In this document: piece by piece, positions 57,270-64,000 of the stretch
Layout: each line of letters begins with the position of its first letter
How positions within the stretch are numbered: position 1 is the first letter of the stretch
Assembly (NCBI RefSeq): GCF_028657905.1
Contig: NZ_CP117782.1
Span: 310,001-374,000, forward strand
Length of the DNA stretch: 64,000 bases
Source: Burkholderia sp. FERM BP-3421
GTDB lineage: Bacteria; Pseudomonadota; Gammaproteobacteria; Burkholderiales; Burkholderiaceae
Direction: 5' to 3'
Notes under the pieces: model-generated
Told to the model about the DNA's origin: nothing
Seen by the model: only the letters and a program-made list of their open reading frames with translations
The model's database searches: none
Translations under genes and position numbers: made by a program

Positions 57270-58601
57270 ATGCGATTTCATCGATGTTTTTCCCCCGCGC
57301 CGCGCGCCGGCCGGCTCGCCGGCGCGTGCATGCTGGCAGCTTGGCTCGCGTTCGTCGGCGTGACCGCGCGCGCGGCGCCCGATCCGGCCACGGGCGTGAT
57401 GCAGGGCTTTCCGCCACCGGCCGATCAGGTCGTCGACAAGGCGAACGTGTTCACGCCGGCTCATCTGCGCTGGGCGTTGCGCAATACCCGGCTGCTTGCA
57501 CCGACCGCGGGCATCCGGCATGCGGCCGGGCCGATGCCGCTGCCGGAGCATCCGGCGGCGGGCCTCGATGCGCTGCCGGTGACGATCGGCGGCGAAACGC
57601 TGACGCTGGACGCGTACCTGCGTGCGACGCACACGGACGGCTTCATCGTCCTGCAGCGCGGCCGGATCGTATACGAACGCTATTTCGATGGCTTCCGGCC
57701 CGATGAGCCGCACGCATGGGCGTCGATGACGAAGTCCGTGACGGGGCTGCTGGCTGCGCAACTGATCGAGGCGGGGGTGCTCGATGCGGACGCGCCGCTG
57801 TCGCGCGCGGTGCCGGCGCTTGCCGACACACCGTTCGGCAGCGCGACGCTGCAGCAGAATCTGGATATGGAGGTGCCGGCCGCGTACGCGCCGGGCGTGC
57901 CGCCCGATCTGGGGCTGTTCGGCGCGGTCGGGCTCGTGCCGCGCCGCGAAGGCGCGCCGGCCAGCATCGTCGAGTTCCTGGGGACCGTGCAACGCGTGCC
58001 GGATGCCGCGCCGGGCAGTGTGTGGTTTTATCAGAACGGATCGCCGGAAGCCGTTGCATGGGCGATGCAGCGCGCGACGGGGCAGTCGTGGGGCGCGCTG
58101 GTCGAGCGGTGGCTTTGGCGCGACTTCGCCGAGGACGACGCGTATGTCGCCGTGGATCGCAACGCGATGGCGATGGCGAGCGGGGGCCTGTATACGACGC
58201 TGCGCGATGCCGCGCGCTTCGCGGAGCGCGTGCGCACGGGGCTGGCCGGTGTGCCGGGCATGCTGCCCGCGTCGACGATCCGCGCGGCGCTGCAACCCGC
58301 GCGCAATGCGGCGCTGTTCGCGAAAGGCAATGTGGTGCCGGGCAAGGACGGCTTCTCGTATCGCGACTATTGGTATCAGGTGAACGACGGCGATGGCTCA
58401 TTCGCGGCGGCGGGACGATTCGGCCAGTCGATATGGGTCGATCCGAAAGCCGCGTTGACGATCGTCAAGTTTTCGTCGTCGCCCGATTTCACGCCGCGCG
58501 CGCGTGATGCGCGAAGTGACGCCGTGCGGCCGCGCGTCGCGCTCGAACGCGGCGATGCATTGAATGCGGTTGCCCGGGCGCTCGTCGGCCGTTTGCCGTG
58601 A
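57270..58601 (+). CDS. Serine hydrolase of the beta-lactamase/NylB family
   Basis: 443 aa from ATG 57270 (GGAG 9 bp upstream); an earlier GTG at 57222 would bury the signal peptide, which ends ARA-AP near residue 34. The penicillin-binding-type active site is Ser152-x-x-Lys155 (SMTK), and Tyr254-x-Asn256 (YQN) is the second motif. The overall pattern is that of 6-aminohexanoate-dimer hydrolase and esterase-like members. A periplasmic hydrolase at the end of a CoA-based acid catabolic cluster may release the acid from an ester or amide. Confidence 0.86.
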   Translation: MRFHRCFSPAPRAGRLAGACMLAAWLAFVGVTARAAPDPATGVMQGFPPPADQVVDKANVFTPAHLRWALRNTRLLAPTAGIRHAAGPMPLPEHPAAGLDALPVTIGGETLTLDAYLRATHTDGFIVLQRGRIVYERYFDGFRPDEPHAWASMTKSVTGLLAAQLIEAGVLDADAPLSRAVPALADTPFGSATLQQNLDMEVPAAYAPGVPPDLGLFGAVGLVPRREGAPASIVEFLGTVQRVPDAAPGSVWFYQNGSPEAVAWAMQRATGQSWGALVERWLWRDFAEDDAYVAVDRNAMAMASGGLYTTLRDAARFAERVRTGLAGVPGMLPASTIRAALQPARNAALFAKGNVVPGKDGFSYRDYWYQVNDGDGSFAAAGRFGQSIWVDPKAALTIVKFSSSPDFTPRARDARSDAVRPRVALERGDALNAVARALVGRLP

Positions 58602-58690
58602 TGCGGACGCGGCGGCGCCGATCTGCGGGGGCGGCCCGATAAAAGTCCGGCGGTCGATGCATGCGGGGTCGATTTCTTTATCGCGGGGGC

Positions 58691-58719
58691 TTGCCAAGTT
58701 ACTCAGACTAGTCCATAAT
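58691..58719 (+). promoter_or_regulatory. Orphan sigma-70 promoter
   Basis: TTGCCA (58691-58696) and CATAAT (58714-58719), spacer exactly 17 bp; same -10 and spacing as the tRNA-Gly promoter. No coding sequence follows before the terminator at 58810. It would start transcription near 58726. Confidence 0.65.
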
Positions 58720-58725
58720 TTATTT

Positions 58726-58834
58726 TCTTGATTCGGCGGGGTTTGAAAAAAGCCCATAAGAATCAAGTACTTGGAACGTGATTGGGTGGCTCGGCCCCCA
58801 TGTCGCATCAAGGGAAGCCGGGCTTCCCTTTTTG
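58726..58834 (+). ncRNA. Candidate small RNA of about 110 nt
   Basis: A self-contained unit between the hydrolase gene and tRNA-Cys: promoter at 58691-58719, predicted start near 58726, end at 58834. It has a 5' stem CTTGATTC (58727-58734)/GAATCAAG (58760-58767) enclosing a G/C-rich inner pairing. A middle hairpin is near 58784-58799 (GGTGGC, loop TCG, GCCCCC). The terminal hairpin is AAGGGAAGC/GCTTCCCTT followed by TTTTT. I recognise no known RNA family. The expression claim is inference. Confidence 0.5.
58810..58833 (+). terminator. Rho-independent terminator of the candidate sRNA
   Basis: Nine-bp stem AAGGGAAGC/GCTTCCCTT with a CGG loop and a T run to 58833. Confidence 0.8.
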
Positions 58835-58918
58835 TTTGGCGAGATCGTCGATCTCCTCGTTCATATCTGAGGGTCGTTGCAGGAGGTATTCAATGCAGCG
58901 GTTTCTCAGTCCGCTTTT

Positions 58919-58992
58919 GGCGCGATAGCAAAGCGGTTATGCAGCGGCCTGCAAAGCCGTTTAGGCCGGTTCGACTCCGGCTCGCGCCTCCA
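58919..58992 (+). tRNA. tRNA-Cys(GCA)
   Basis: 74 nt including encoded CCA. Acceptor stem GGCGCGA pairs with TCGCGCC, discriminator T, anticodon GCA at 58951-58953 in loop CTGCAAA, T arm GCCGGTTCGACTCCGGC. In E. coli cysT stands next to glyW beside pgsA; here 26 kb separate it from the glycine tRNAs. A recombinase remnant starts just 3' of it, so it may be an island attachment site. Confidence 0.97.
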
Positions 58993-58996
58993 GAAC

Positions 58997-59027
58997 AAGC
59001 CCCGCTTCGGCGGGGCTTTTCTTTTTT
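58997..59027 (+). terminator. Terminator after tRNA-Cys
   Basis: AAGCCCCGC, loop TTCG, GCGGGGCTT, then a T-rich tract to 59027. Strong UUCG-capped hairpin. Confidence 0.9.
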
Positions 59028-59085
59028 CTGCTTAGCTTTCATTTCCGTAAGAAAATCGCCTGGAGCGGTACAAAGTCGTCACTAA

Positions 59086-59808
59086 CCACTCAAGAAACAC
59101 GCGCAACCACTCTTAAGTCGGTTCTTTGGCCGTATAGGTGAGTTCGCACTGTACATTGCGACCAAGCGATTACGGCCTTCCGGAACGTGGGAATACATCA
59201 TCCGACGTTCACAGCTCCTACCAAAGCCATTTTCCCTGACGTTCCAATCCGAGGAAGAGGGTGACGCGTACGTCGCCCGACTCGAACAACTGCTCGACGC
59301 CGGCATCGTTCCGGCGGACGTTGTCGAGCAGCGAGATCTGATCTCAACCACGCTCGACGCCGTTCGCGAGTATCTGCGTTGCGTATCCGTGCCTGATTCC
59401 GACGCCCAGGTGTTAAGCACGTTGCTTGGCCGGCTACCATCGAAAGCGCTATCGACCTTGGACTATGAATGGGCCGAGCGGTGGGTGACAGGCATGAAGC
59501 ACGAGCATCATCTATCGTTGTCGACGATTCGCCACAATGTCGGTGCGCTCGCTCGCTGTTTCGACTGGGTGGTCAAATCAGGGACGCCGATGCTTGCCGT
59601 CAAGCTGCTGCGGCTGTTGCCGAAGCGATACGCGACCTATACGGATGACGATCGAGTAGCTGTCGAGGCGCAAGACGTTGCTGCGAAAGGCGATGTGCAT
59701 CGTGATCGCCGGCCGAGCGAGGCAGAGGAGGTCGAGATCCGCCGAATCATGTCCTGTGGAACGCCCCAGGGCCGCGAGCGGGCGCTAGCACCTCTGAACA
59801 CGAGCTGA
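59086..59808 (+). pseudogene. Tyrosine recombinase (integrase), truncated
   Basis: Open frame from just after a TAA (59083-59085) with N-terminal and core-binding regions of a phage-type integrase. It reads SRFFGRIGEFALYIATKRL, WEYIIRRSQLLPKPF, the SAM-like domain YEWAERWVTGMKHEHHLSLSTIRHNVGALARCFDWV and the linker EEVEIRRIMSCGTPQGRERAL, where the catalytic domain should begin. The frame then ends. The catalytic Arg-His-Arg-Tyr part is missing and no normal start codon precedes the conserved region. Its position against tRNA-Cys is classic for an island integrase. Confidence 0.78.
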
Positions 59809-59959
59809 AGAATGAACACGGAACTGAATCATTTGCACTCGAAAAGCTTCGTCGCATTATCAATGTCGCGCTAGAGGAATAGCAAACGACGCCGAAGATG
59901 CCGCCGCGTTTCCGAGAGTGGTACATTGCCGCAAAGCAAAATTCGAGAGGGCCACGGCA

Positions 59960-60364
59960 ATGAGATCGATCATTTGCCAGGGTGACACCACGTCCCACGG
60001 CGGGCGTGTGCTTGAAGGGAGTGAAAGCTACACGCTTTACGGACGCCGAGTTTCCGGCGTCGGGCACATGGTGCTGTGCCCACAATGCAAGGGCGTGTTT
60101 CCCATACTGCCCGACACGCTCGGCCGACGCGTCCCTCACCAGATCGCCGGCCGCGACACAGCGGTCGAGGGAATGCGCACCGCGTGCGGCGCGACACTCA
60201 TCGCGCAAGATGCGAACGGCACACTCGATGACGTAGGCGCGGGAACGCCGACGGCAGGCGTGGCCGCTGCCACCTCAGCGCCTCCCGCCCCCTCATCTAC
60301 CCTTTGCCTCGAATGCCTGCAAGCGGCGGCCCGCGACGCCCTCACCATCGTTCCGCGTGGATGA
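59960..60364 (+). CDS. PAAR-domain protein of a T6SS cargo cassette
   Basis: 134 aa from ATG 59960. PAAR repeats: MRSIICQGDTTSHGGRVLEG, RRVSGVGHMVLCPQCKG and GRDTAVEGMRTACGATLIAQD. Paired cysteines CPQC and a C-terminal CLEC may bind metal. The Ala/Pro-rich tail (about 95-120) may be a cargo-docking linker. It is the spike tip that carries the downstream toxin, as PAAR4 does for TseT. Its stop overlaps an ATG, but the chaperone frame is the other one. Confidence 0.88.
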   Translation: MRSIICQGDTTSHGGRVLEGSESYTLYGRRVSGVGHMVLCPQCKGVFPILPDTLGRRVPHQIAGRDTAVEGMRTACGATLIAQDANGTLDDVGAGTPTAGVAAATSAPPAPSSTLCLECLQAAARDALTIVPRG

Positions 60365-60861
60365 CAGCATGCAGACAATCGATCGCCAGTTCGAACGACA
60401 ACGAGCGCATAGCGCGCAAGAGATGCATCTGTACGCCTTGGTCGACGGCCTCCTATGCGCCGGCGCTACGCCCCAGGTCATGCTCAGGCGCTCGTCAGCG
60501 GCCATCGCGCTGTTCGACGGCACGGACGGACGAATCGCTGGCCGACGCCGGCCCCTGGCTGCTCGACGCAACGCCAGCGCAATCTCGGCACCCGCTCCGC
60601 AGACTTGCGAACTCCGATTCGGGGATCTCCTGGCTGATCAGCACTACGTCGATCGCCACCCTCGCCGATGAGCTGCGCGACCGCCTCGACGTCCGATTGC
60701 CGGACGGACGCACGGCGCTGTTCCGTTTCTATGACGCACGCATCGCGCCCGATCTGTCACGGCTCATGGATCCGATGCAACGCCATCGGTTCTTCTCCGT
60801 GGCGTGCAACTGGCATACCGAAGTCAACGGCACCTCGATGGAGATTTACAGGCATGCTTGA
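60357..60861 (+). pseudogene. DUF4123 T6SS chaperone, frameshifted by a 4-bp duplication
   Basis: TecT-like adaptor. The N-terminal half is in one frame (EMHLYALVDGLLCAGA, AIALFDGTD) and the C-terminal half in another (DESLADAGPWLLD, SDSGISWLISTTSIATLADELRDRLDVR, GRTALFRFYDARI, ACNWHTEVNGTSMEIYRHA). The join is at the tandem GGACGGAC (60524-60531); with a single GGAC the frame reads FDGTDESLADAGPWLL continuously. Start at GTG 60357 or ATG 60369. The end overlaps the co-chaperone start by 8 bp. As written the product is non-functional unless the indel is a sequencing error. Confidence 0.85.
60524..60531. repeat. GGAC tandem duplication
   Basis: Direct repeat GGACGGAC; the second unit shifts the DUF4123 frame by +1. 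Removing one unit rejoins the two halves of the protein. Confidence 0.8.
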
Positions 60862-61333
60862 GCTATCCCCAGAACAGCTCGCGAGCCTCGCCGACATCGA
60901 CGCAATCAACTACGTCGCGCGCATCCGCTCGGATCTCGTCAGCGCTGACGCTGGGCTGTCGGCCGACGCGACCCTATCCGCGCGCCTCTGGTCCGCGTTT
61001 CGAGTCGCGCGCGACTACGGCATCACAACGGACGAAAACACGTCGGCATTCCTTCGCATCGAGGCGTACAGCCCGGGCTTTTACAGCAAGCCCGCGACCC
61101 GCGCGTGGCTGACTCGCCCTGGCGCTACGGCCGATTCACGTTTTCATGACTATTTGAGGGTGCTGCGCTGGCGCATCCAGCATCCGGAATTCAAGGGGGG
61201 AGCCCTAGATGGCGAGTTTGGTGGTGACGGGAATAGAGGCGGCGGTAACCGAATTGGGGCCGCTCTTGGCTCGCGCTGGCGTAGCCTTGTTGGGTGGGGC
61301 CGCGGTCGGGGGAACGGCAAGCCTGTCGGGTGA
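60854..61333 (+). CDS. Putative T6SS co-chaperone (co-TecT position)
   Basis: Up to 159 aa. The conserved-looking part is residues 1-115 (SPEQLASLADIDAINYVARI, YGITTDENTSAFLRIEAYSPGF, DYLRVLRWRIQHPEF), helical and small as expected for the co-chaperone between DUF4123 and toxin genes. After a G6 tract (61195-61200) the frame becomes Gly/Arg-rich and overlaps the toxin gene by 125 bp. With one G fewer the frame would end KGEP-stop at 61208, directly before the toxin ATG, so the native end is probably there. Family not recognised by name. Confidence 0.65.
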   Translation: MLELSPEQLASLADIDAINYVARIRSDLVSADAGLSADATLSARLWSAFRVARDYGITTDENTSAFLRIEAYSPGFYSKPATRAWLTRPGATADSRFHDYLRVLRWRIQHPEFKGGALDGEFGGDGNRGGGNRIGAALGSRWRSLVGWGRGRGNGKPVG

Positions 61334-61808
61334 CACGTCGAAGGACAACAGCAAAGCGACCCCGATGACGCGAGCCGTACCGCGCACCGGCGACAGTTGC
61401 AAGAAATGCCCGCCAGACTTGGGACTCGCCCAGCGACGCAATTCCCAAATGAATGCCGCGCCGCGCGAATACCAAGGCCGAATCACCGGCCGGCCATTCA
61501 GTGTTGAGGAGGGCTGGAGCGAGGAATGGGTCTGGCTTGAGACCGACTTTGACGGCTTCCGCTCGGAAGAATGCTTGCAGCAAGAAGCCAAGGGCGACTA
61601 TGACCAGTTCTTTGATCCCCTGACAAAAAAGCCGCTCAGGTGGTTCAAAGGAATCGATCCACTCGTCGTAGGGATCGAAACCCGAGCCGACAAGGTACAC
61701 GCGAATCCGCCTGCTCGGCTCATGTACTATTTCCAAACACCAATGACCGCCGCGTACTTACGCACCACGCTGGCGGAAAACGGCATTCCGTATATCGTCA
61801 CCGGCTGA
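61209..61808 (+). CDS. Tox-REase-5 domain T6SS effector (TseT-like nuclease)
   Basis: 199 aa. The N-terminal hydrophobic/Gly-rich region (about 1-45) may be the chaperone-bound or translocation segment. The C-terminal toxin domain is of the restriction-endonuclease-fold Tox-REase-5 type: CKKCPPDLG, YQGRITGRPFSVEEGWSEEWVW, LETDFDGFRSEECLQQEAKGDYDQFF and PARLMYYFQTPMTAAYLR. This family includes the DNA-degrading P. aeruginosa TseT. The start directly follows the presumed co-chaperone stop. Confidence 0.85.
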   Translation: MASLVVTGIEAAVTELGPLLARAGVALLGGAAVGGTASLSGDTSKDNSKATPMTRAVPRTGDSCKKCPPDLGLAQRRNSQMNAAPREYQGRITGRPFSVEEGWSEEWVWLETDFDGFRSEECLQQEAKGDYDQFFDPLTKKPLRWFKGIDPLVVGIETRADKVHANPPARLMYYFQTPMTAAYLRTTLAENGIPYIVTG

Positions 61809-61810
61809 TC

Positions 61811-62518
61811 ATGAAAATTACGTCACGCTTCCGAGACCCACAACAGGACGCCACAGACCTGCCGCGTGCTTTCGGCCGCCTGGGCGACATTGCCAAGGCG
61901 ATCCACGAGGCGACACCGCAATTCTCGACGTGGTACTTAACCGGCAACTCGAAAAAAGAAGCGCTGCTGTATCCCGCGTTCGAAGATTGGCATGCGACGA
62001 CGGCCGCATTGGCCGTGCTGCGGACTGAGTTTGAGGGCGCGGAACAGCGCGCACAGATGATCTCGCTATGGGACGGCGGCGATGACGAACAGGCCGGCGC
62101 GAAACTCACCTTCCTGATCGCCCCCAAAACGCGCCCGAAGAAAATCGAGGCGGACTTCAATGACGAGCGAGCGCTGTCCATCGACCAGGCGCTCGACGTC
62201 GTTCGAGCGATGGTCGCGACTACCGCACCGGCATACATCACCGTCGAGCCGCACGGGTATGCCGAAAGGCAGGTATTTGACGACAAACCGGGAGTGGGCT
62301 GGATGCTTTATCTACCCATCAAGATCACTCAGCGCCAACTCCCTGAAGCGCGCGCTCTCGTACCTGTCGTCGTGGACGACCAGACGGCGGGCACGGTCAT
62401 CGTTAGCGTAGCTGACGATGTGTTCTCGATCGACAATCCCGAACATGTCGAGATAGCGAACCGAATCGAGATCCGGCTCGCCGATCAGGATTTACTCCCT
62501 ACATACACGAGCGTGTGA
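61811..62518 (+). CDS. Imm52-family immunity protein
   Basis: 235 aa from ATG 61811, 2 bp after the toxin stop. Cytosolic protein with no signal peptide, with marks FSTWYLTGNSKKEALLYPAF and PGVGWMLYLPIKITQRQLPEARALVPV. Imm52 is the usual partner of Tox-REase-5 toxins (TsiT position). The tight coupling with the toxin supports self-protection. Confidence 0.82.
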   Translation: MKITSRFRDPQQDATDLPRAFGRLGDIAKAIHEATPQFSTWYLTGNSKKEALLYPAFEDWHATTAALAVLRTEFEGAEQRAQMISLWDGGDDEQAGAKLTFLIAPKTRPKKIEADFNDERALSIDQALDVVRAMVATTAPAYITVEPHGYAERQVFDDKPGVGWMLYLPIKITQRQLPEARALVPVVVDDQTAGTVIVSVADDVFSIDNPEHVEIANRIEIRLADQDLLPTYTSV

Positions 62519-62547
62519 GGCGACCACAACTCGCGCCGACTCGCGGG

Positions 62548-62640
62548 TCAGGATAGCCCCACCGGCTCAGCCGCATCGTTCCAGCTGAAGATGATCAACT
62601 CGCGTCGATCGACCGCCTTGATCCGCTTGGGTTTCCCGGA
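62548..62640 (-). pseudogene. Unidentified C-terminal coding remnant
   Basis: Minus-strand frame reading GKPKRIKAVDRRELIIF and ending AAEPVGLS-stop at 62548. It lies beyond the transposase stop, between the IS3 element and imm52. It looks like the 3' end of a gene cut by the IS. Short, so this is uncertain. Confidence 0.25.
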
Positions 62641-62646
62641 CCAGAT

Positions 62647-63516
62647 CTAGAGCGAGTTTTCCGGCGTTTCGGGTCTGGTTGAACCCGGCAAAGGCATCAG
62701 CTGACGGGCGAATTCAGCTGGTGCCAACTCTTTGAGAGCAGAGTGAGGACGGCTCTCGTTGTAATCCCGGCGCCAGGCCTCGACGATCGCTTTGGCTTCG
62801 CCCAACGTCTCGAACCAATGTAGGTTCAAGCACTCATCGCGGAATGATCCGTTAAACGTCTCGATGTGGCAATTGTCCGTCGGCTTGCCCGGTCGGCTGA
62901 AGTCGATTTTTGCTTGGTAGTGGTACGCCCACATATCGAGCAGGCGCCCGGAAAACTCGCTGCCGTTGTCGACAAACAGATGCCGCGGAGCGCCGCGCCG
63001 AGCGGCGATTCGGTTCAATGCGGATACCACGTGTTCGCCTTTCAAGCGTTGCCCCACTTCGATCGCCAACGCCTCCTTCGTGAACACATCCACGATCGTC
63101 AAAGTGCGAAATTTCGAGCCATCAGCAAGCTGGTCAGCCACAAAATCCATACTCCAAGCGTCGTTTGGCCTGACCGGAACGATCTTCGCCACGCGCGTCA
63201 CCACCATCTTTCGTCGCTTCGGCAATTTCGAGCGCAACTGCAACTGCTCTTCGCAATACAACCGGTACGCCTGATTCCGACCCAACTGCCAGCCTTCCCG
63301 GCGCAGCAGTACATGGACGCGTCGATACCCGTAGCGCACACGCGTATAGGCGATCTCGCGCATACGTGAGCGCAGTTCTGGGCGAGGGTCCTTGATGCTT
63401 TTGTAGTACTGAACGCTGCGCGGTTGCTTCACGAGCCGACAGGCCCGCCTCATCGTCAATCCGTAGTGGCTCACCACGTAATCCACCACGTCTCGTCTCA
63501 GCGCGGGCCGGGCCAC
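62647..63516 (-). CDS. IS3-family transposase OrfB
   Basis: 289 aa with an integrase core. HTH_21 region (SVQYYKSIKDPRPELRSRMREIA), then the DDE segments WSMDFVADQLADG (D), FVDNGSEFSG (D) and YNESRPHSAL with the preceding ETFNGSFRDECL (E). Intact frame. Expressed probably as OrfAB through frameshifting. Confidence 0.93.
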   Translation of the reverse strand: MARPALRRDVVDYVVSHYGLTMRRACRLVKQPRSVQYYKSIKDPRPELRSRMREIAYTRVRYGYRRVHVLLRREGWQLGRNQAYRLYCEEQLQLRSKLPKRRKMVVTRVAKIVPVRPNDAWSMDFVADQLADGSKFRTLTIVDVFTKEALAIEVGQRLKGEHVVSALNRIAARRGAPRHLFVDNGSEFSGRLLDMWAYHYQAKIDFSRPGKPTDNCHIETFNGSFRDECLNLHWFETLGEAKAIVEAWRRDYNESRPHSALKELAPAEFARQLMPLPGSTRPETPENSL

Positions 63517-63776
63517 TTTTTTGCAGCTACGTCTTGCAAGATGGCCTTGTCCAAGCTCAATTCGGCGACCAGCTTCTTCAGCCGCGCATTCTCGTCCTGC
63601 AACTGCTTGAGTTCGCGTACCTGATCAGACTGCATCCCGGCGTATTGTTTCTTCCACCGATAGAACGTCTGTTCCGAAATACCGACCTGCCGGATCACAT
63701 CGGCCACCGGCATCCCCAGTTCGGCTTGCTTCAGCACTGCCACAATCTGTTCGATCGAAAAGCGTTTCCGTTTCAT
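63498..63776 (-). CDS. IS3-family transposase OrfA
   Basis: 92 aa, preceded by CAGGAGG 7 bp upstream. It has an HTH (FSIEQIVAVLKQAELGMPVADVIRQVGISEQTFYRWKK) and a leucine-zipper region (LKQLQDENARLKKLVAEL). It overlaps orfB by 19 bp. Confidence 0.92.
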   Translation of the reverse strand: MKRKRFSIEQIVAVLKQAELGMPVADVIRQVGISEQTFYRWKKQYAGMQSDQVRELKQLQDENARLKKLVAELSLDKAILQDVAAKKWPGPR

Positions 63777-64000
63777 GACAAACGACCTCCTGGTTCAGGG
63801 TCAAGCCAGGGTGTTCAGTTCGAACAGGGTTAGCCAGCAACAGACGTTGGCCCGTTCCTTCACCTGGACGTTCGAACGTCGGCTCCGCTCAGATTAGGGA
63901 CCTTTGTCCTTGGATCATGTCGCTCGCGTTTCTGACGTCTCCATGCAGCCAACGCTCGTTGCCTGCAGTGTGCCAGCGCTAATTGGGAAGATGGGGGGCG
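63777..64000. other. Sequence beyond the IS3 element
   Basis: 224 bp containing the IS left/right end region and flanking DNA up to the window edge. No open frame with family resemblance is visible. Confidence 0.3.

Larger units (their letters stand above)
62647..63776 (-). mobile_element. IS3-family element (IS407-like), two-ORF
   Basis: Contains orfA (63776-63498) and orfB (63516-62647) overlapping by 19 bp in the arrangement that allows a -1 frameshift to make OrfAB. Both are intact. I could not place the terminal inverted repeats or a target duplication with confidence, so the coordinates cover only the coding part; the ends should lie within about 100 bp on each side. Confidence 0.82.

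Noticed and set aside
60361..60363. ATG overlapping the PAAR stop as the chaperone start
   Set aside because: In that frame the first 55 codons do not resemble DUF4123; the real N terminus (LYALVDGLL) is in the frame of GTG 60357/ATG 60369.

Overview
This window looks like a chromosomal segment of a high-GC betaproteobacterium of the Burkholderia type. The evidence is the gene order (rne | rluC ... rpmF-plsX-fabHDG-acpP-fabF ... rpoE-rseA-rseB-mucD ... lepA-lepB-rnc-era-recO-pdxJ-acpS-nagZ), an arginine-type elongation factor P (Arg32) next to its rhamnosyltransferase EarP, and the codon and GC character. A plant-associated or soil Burkholderia is plausible, but species is inference.

Core region, about 1-32.8 kb. 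It starts with the 5' part of RNase E on the minus strand and the divergent pseudouridine synthase rluC. A small operon follows (HAD phosphatase, Rieske protein, signal peptide peptidase), then a minus-strand methyltransferase/Maf pair. A good sigma-70 promoter starts the lipid operon yceD-rpmF-plsX-fabH-fabD-fabG-acpP-fabF. Next come the envelope-stress operon rpoE-rseA-rseB-mucD, a glutaredoxin-like gene and the lepA-lepB-rnc-era-recO-pdxJ-acpS-nagZ run. On the minus strand are an atypical sigma-54-type response regulator, efp and earP; uvrC and pgsA then lead into two identical tRNA-Gly(GCC) genes with their own promoter and terminator.

Accessory block, about 32.8-58.9 kb. It lies between the tRNA-Gly pair and a tRNA-Cys(GCA); in E. 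coli glyW and cysT sit together beside pgsA, so the block probably interrupts an ancestral tRNA cluster. Its left half (33-49 kb) is a graveyard of type VI secretion (T6SS) genes. It holds a PAAR protein, two tandem DUF6708 membrane proteins (one decayed) and a VasX-like pore-forming effector split by a 1350-bp IS5-family element with a TTAG target duplication. It also holds two convergent partial copies of a vasH-vasI-vasJ-vasK operon (one retaining intact tssA and tssM) and a decayed IS256-type transposase. Its right half (49.4-58.6 kb) is a tidy catabolic cluster: LysR regulator, acyl-CoA ligase, acyl-CoA dehydrogenase, family III CoA-transferase, MFS transporter, porin, BON protein and a serine beta-lactamase-like hydrolase. 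Just before tRNA-Cys there is a promoter-hairpin-terminator unit of about 110 nt with no gene in it, a candidate small RNA.

Right end, about 58.9-64 kb. Immediately 3' of tRNA-Cys is a truncated tyrosine recombinase. A compact T6SS cargo cassette follows: PAAR, DUF4123 chaperone, putative co-chaperone, Tox-REase-5 nuclease toxin and Imm52 immunity protein, the same order as the P. aeruginosa PAAR4-TecT-coTecT-TseT-TsiT locus. The chaperone gene carries a 4-bp GGAC duplication that shifts its frame, and the co-chaperone appears to be extended by one extra G in a G6 tract. An IS3-family (IS407-like) element closes the window.
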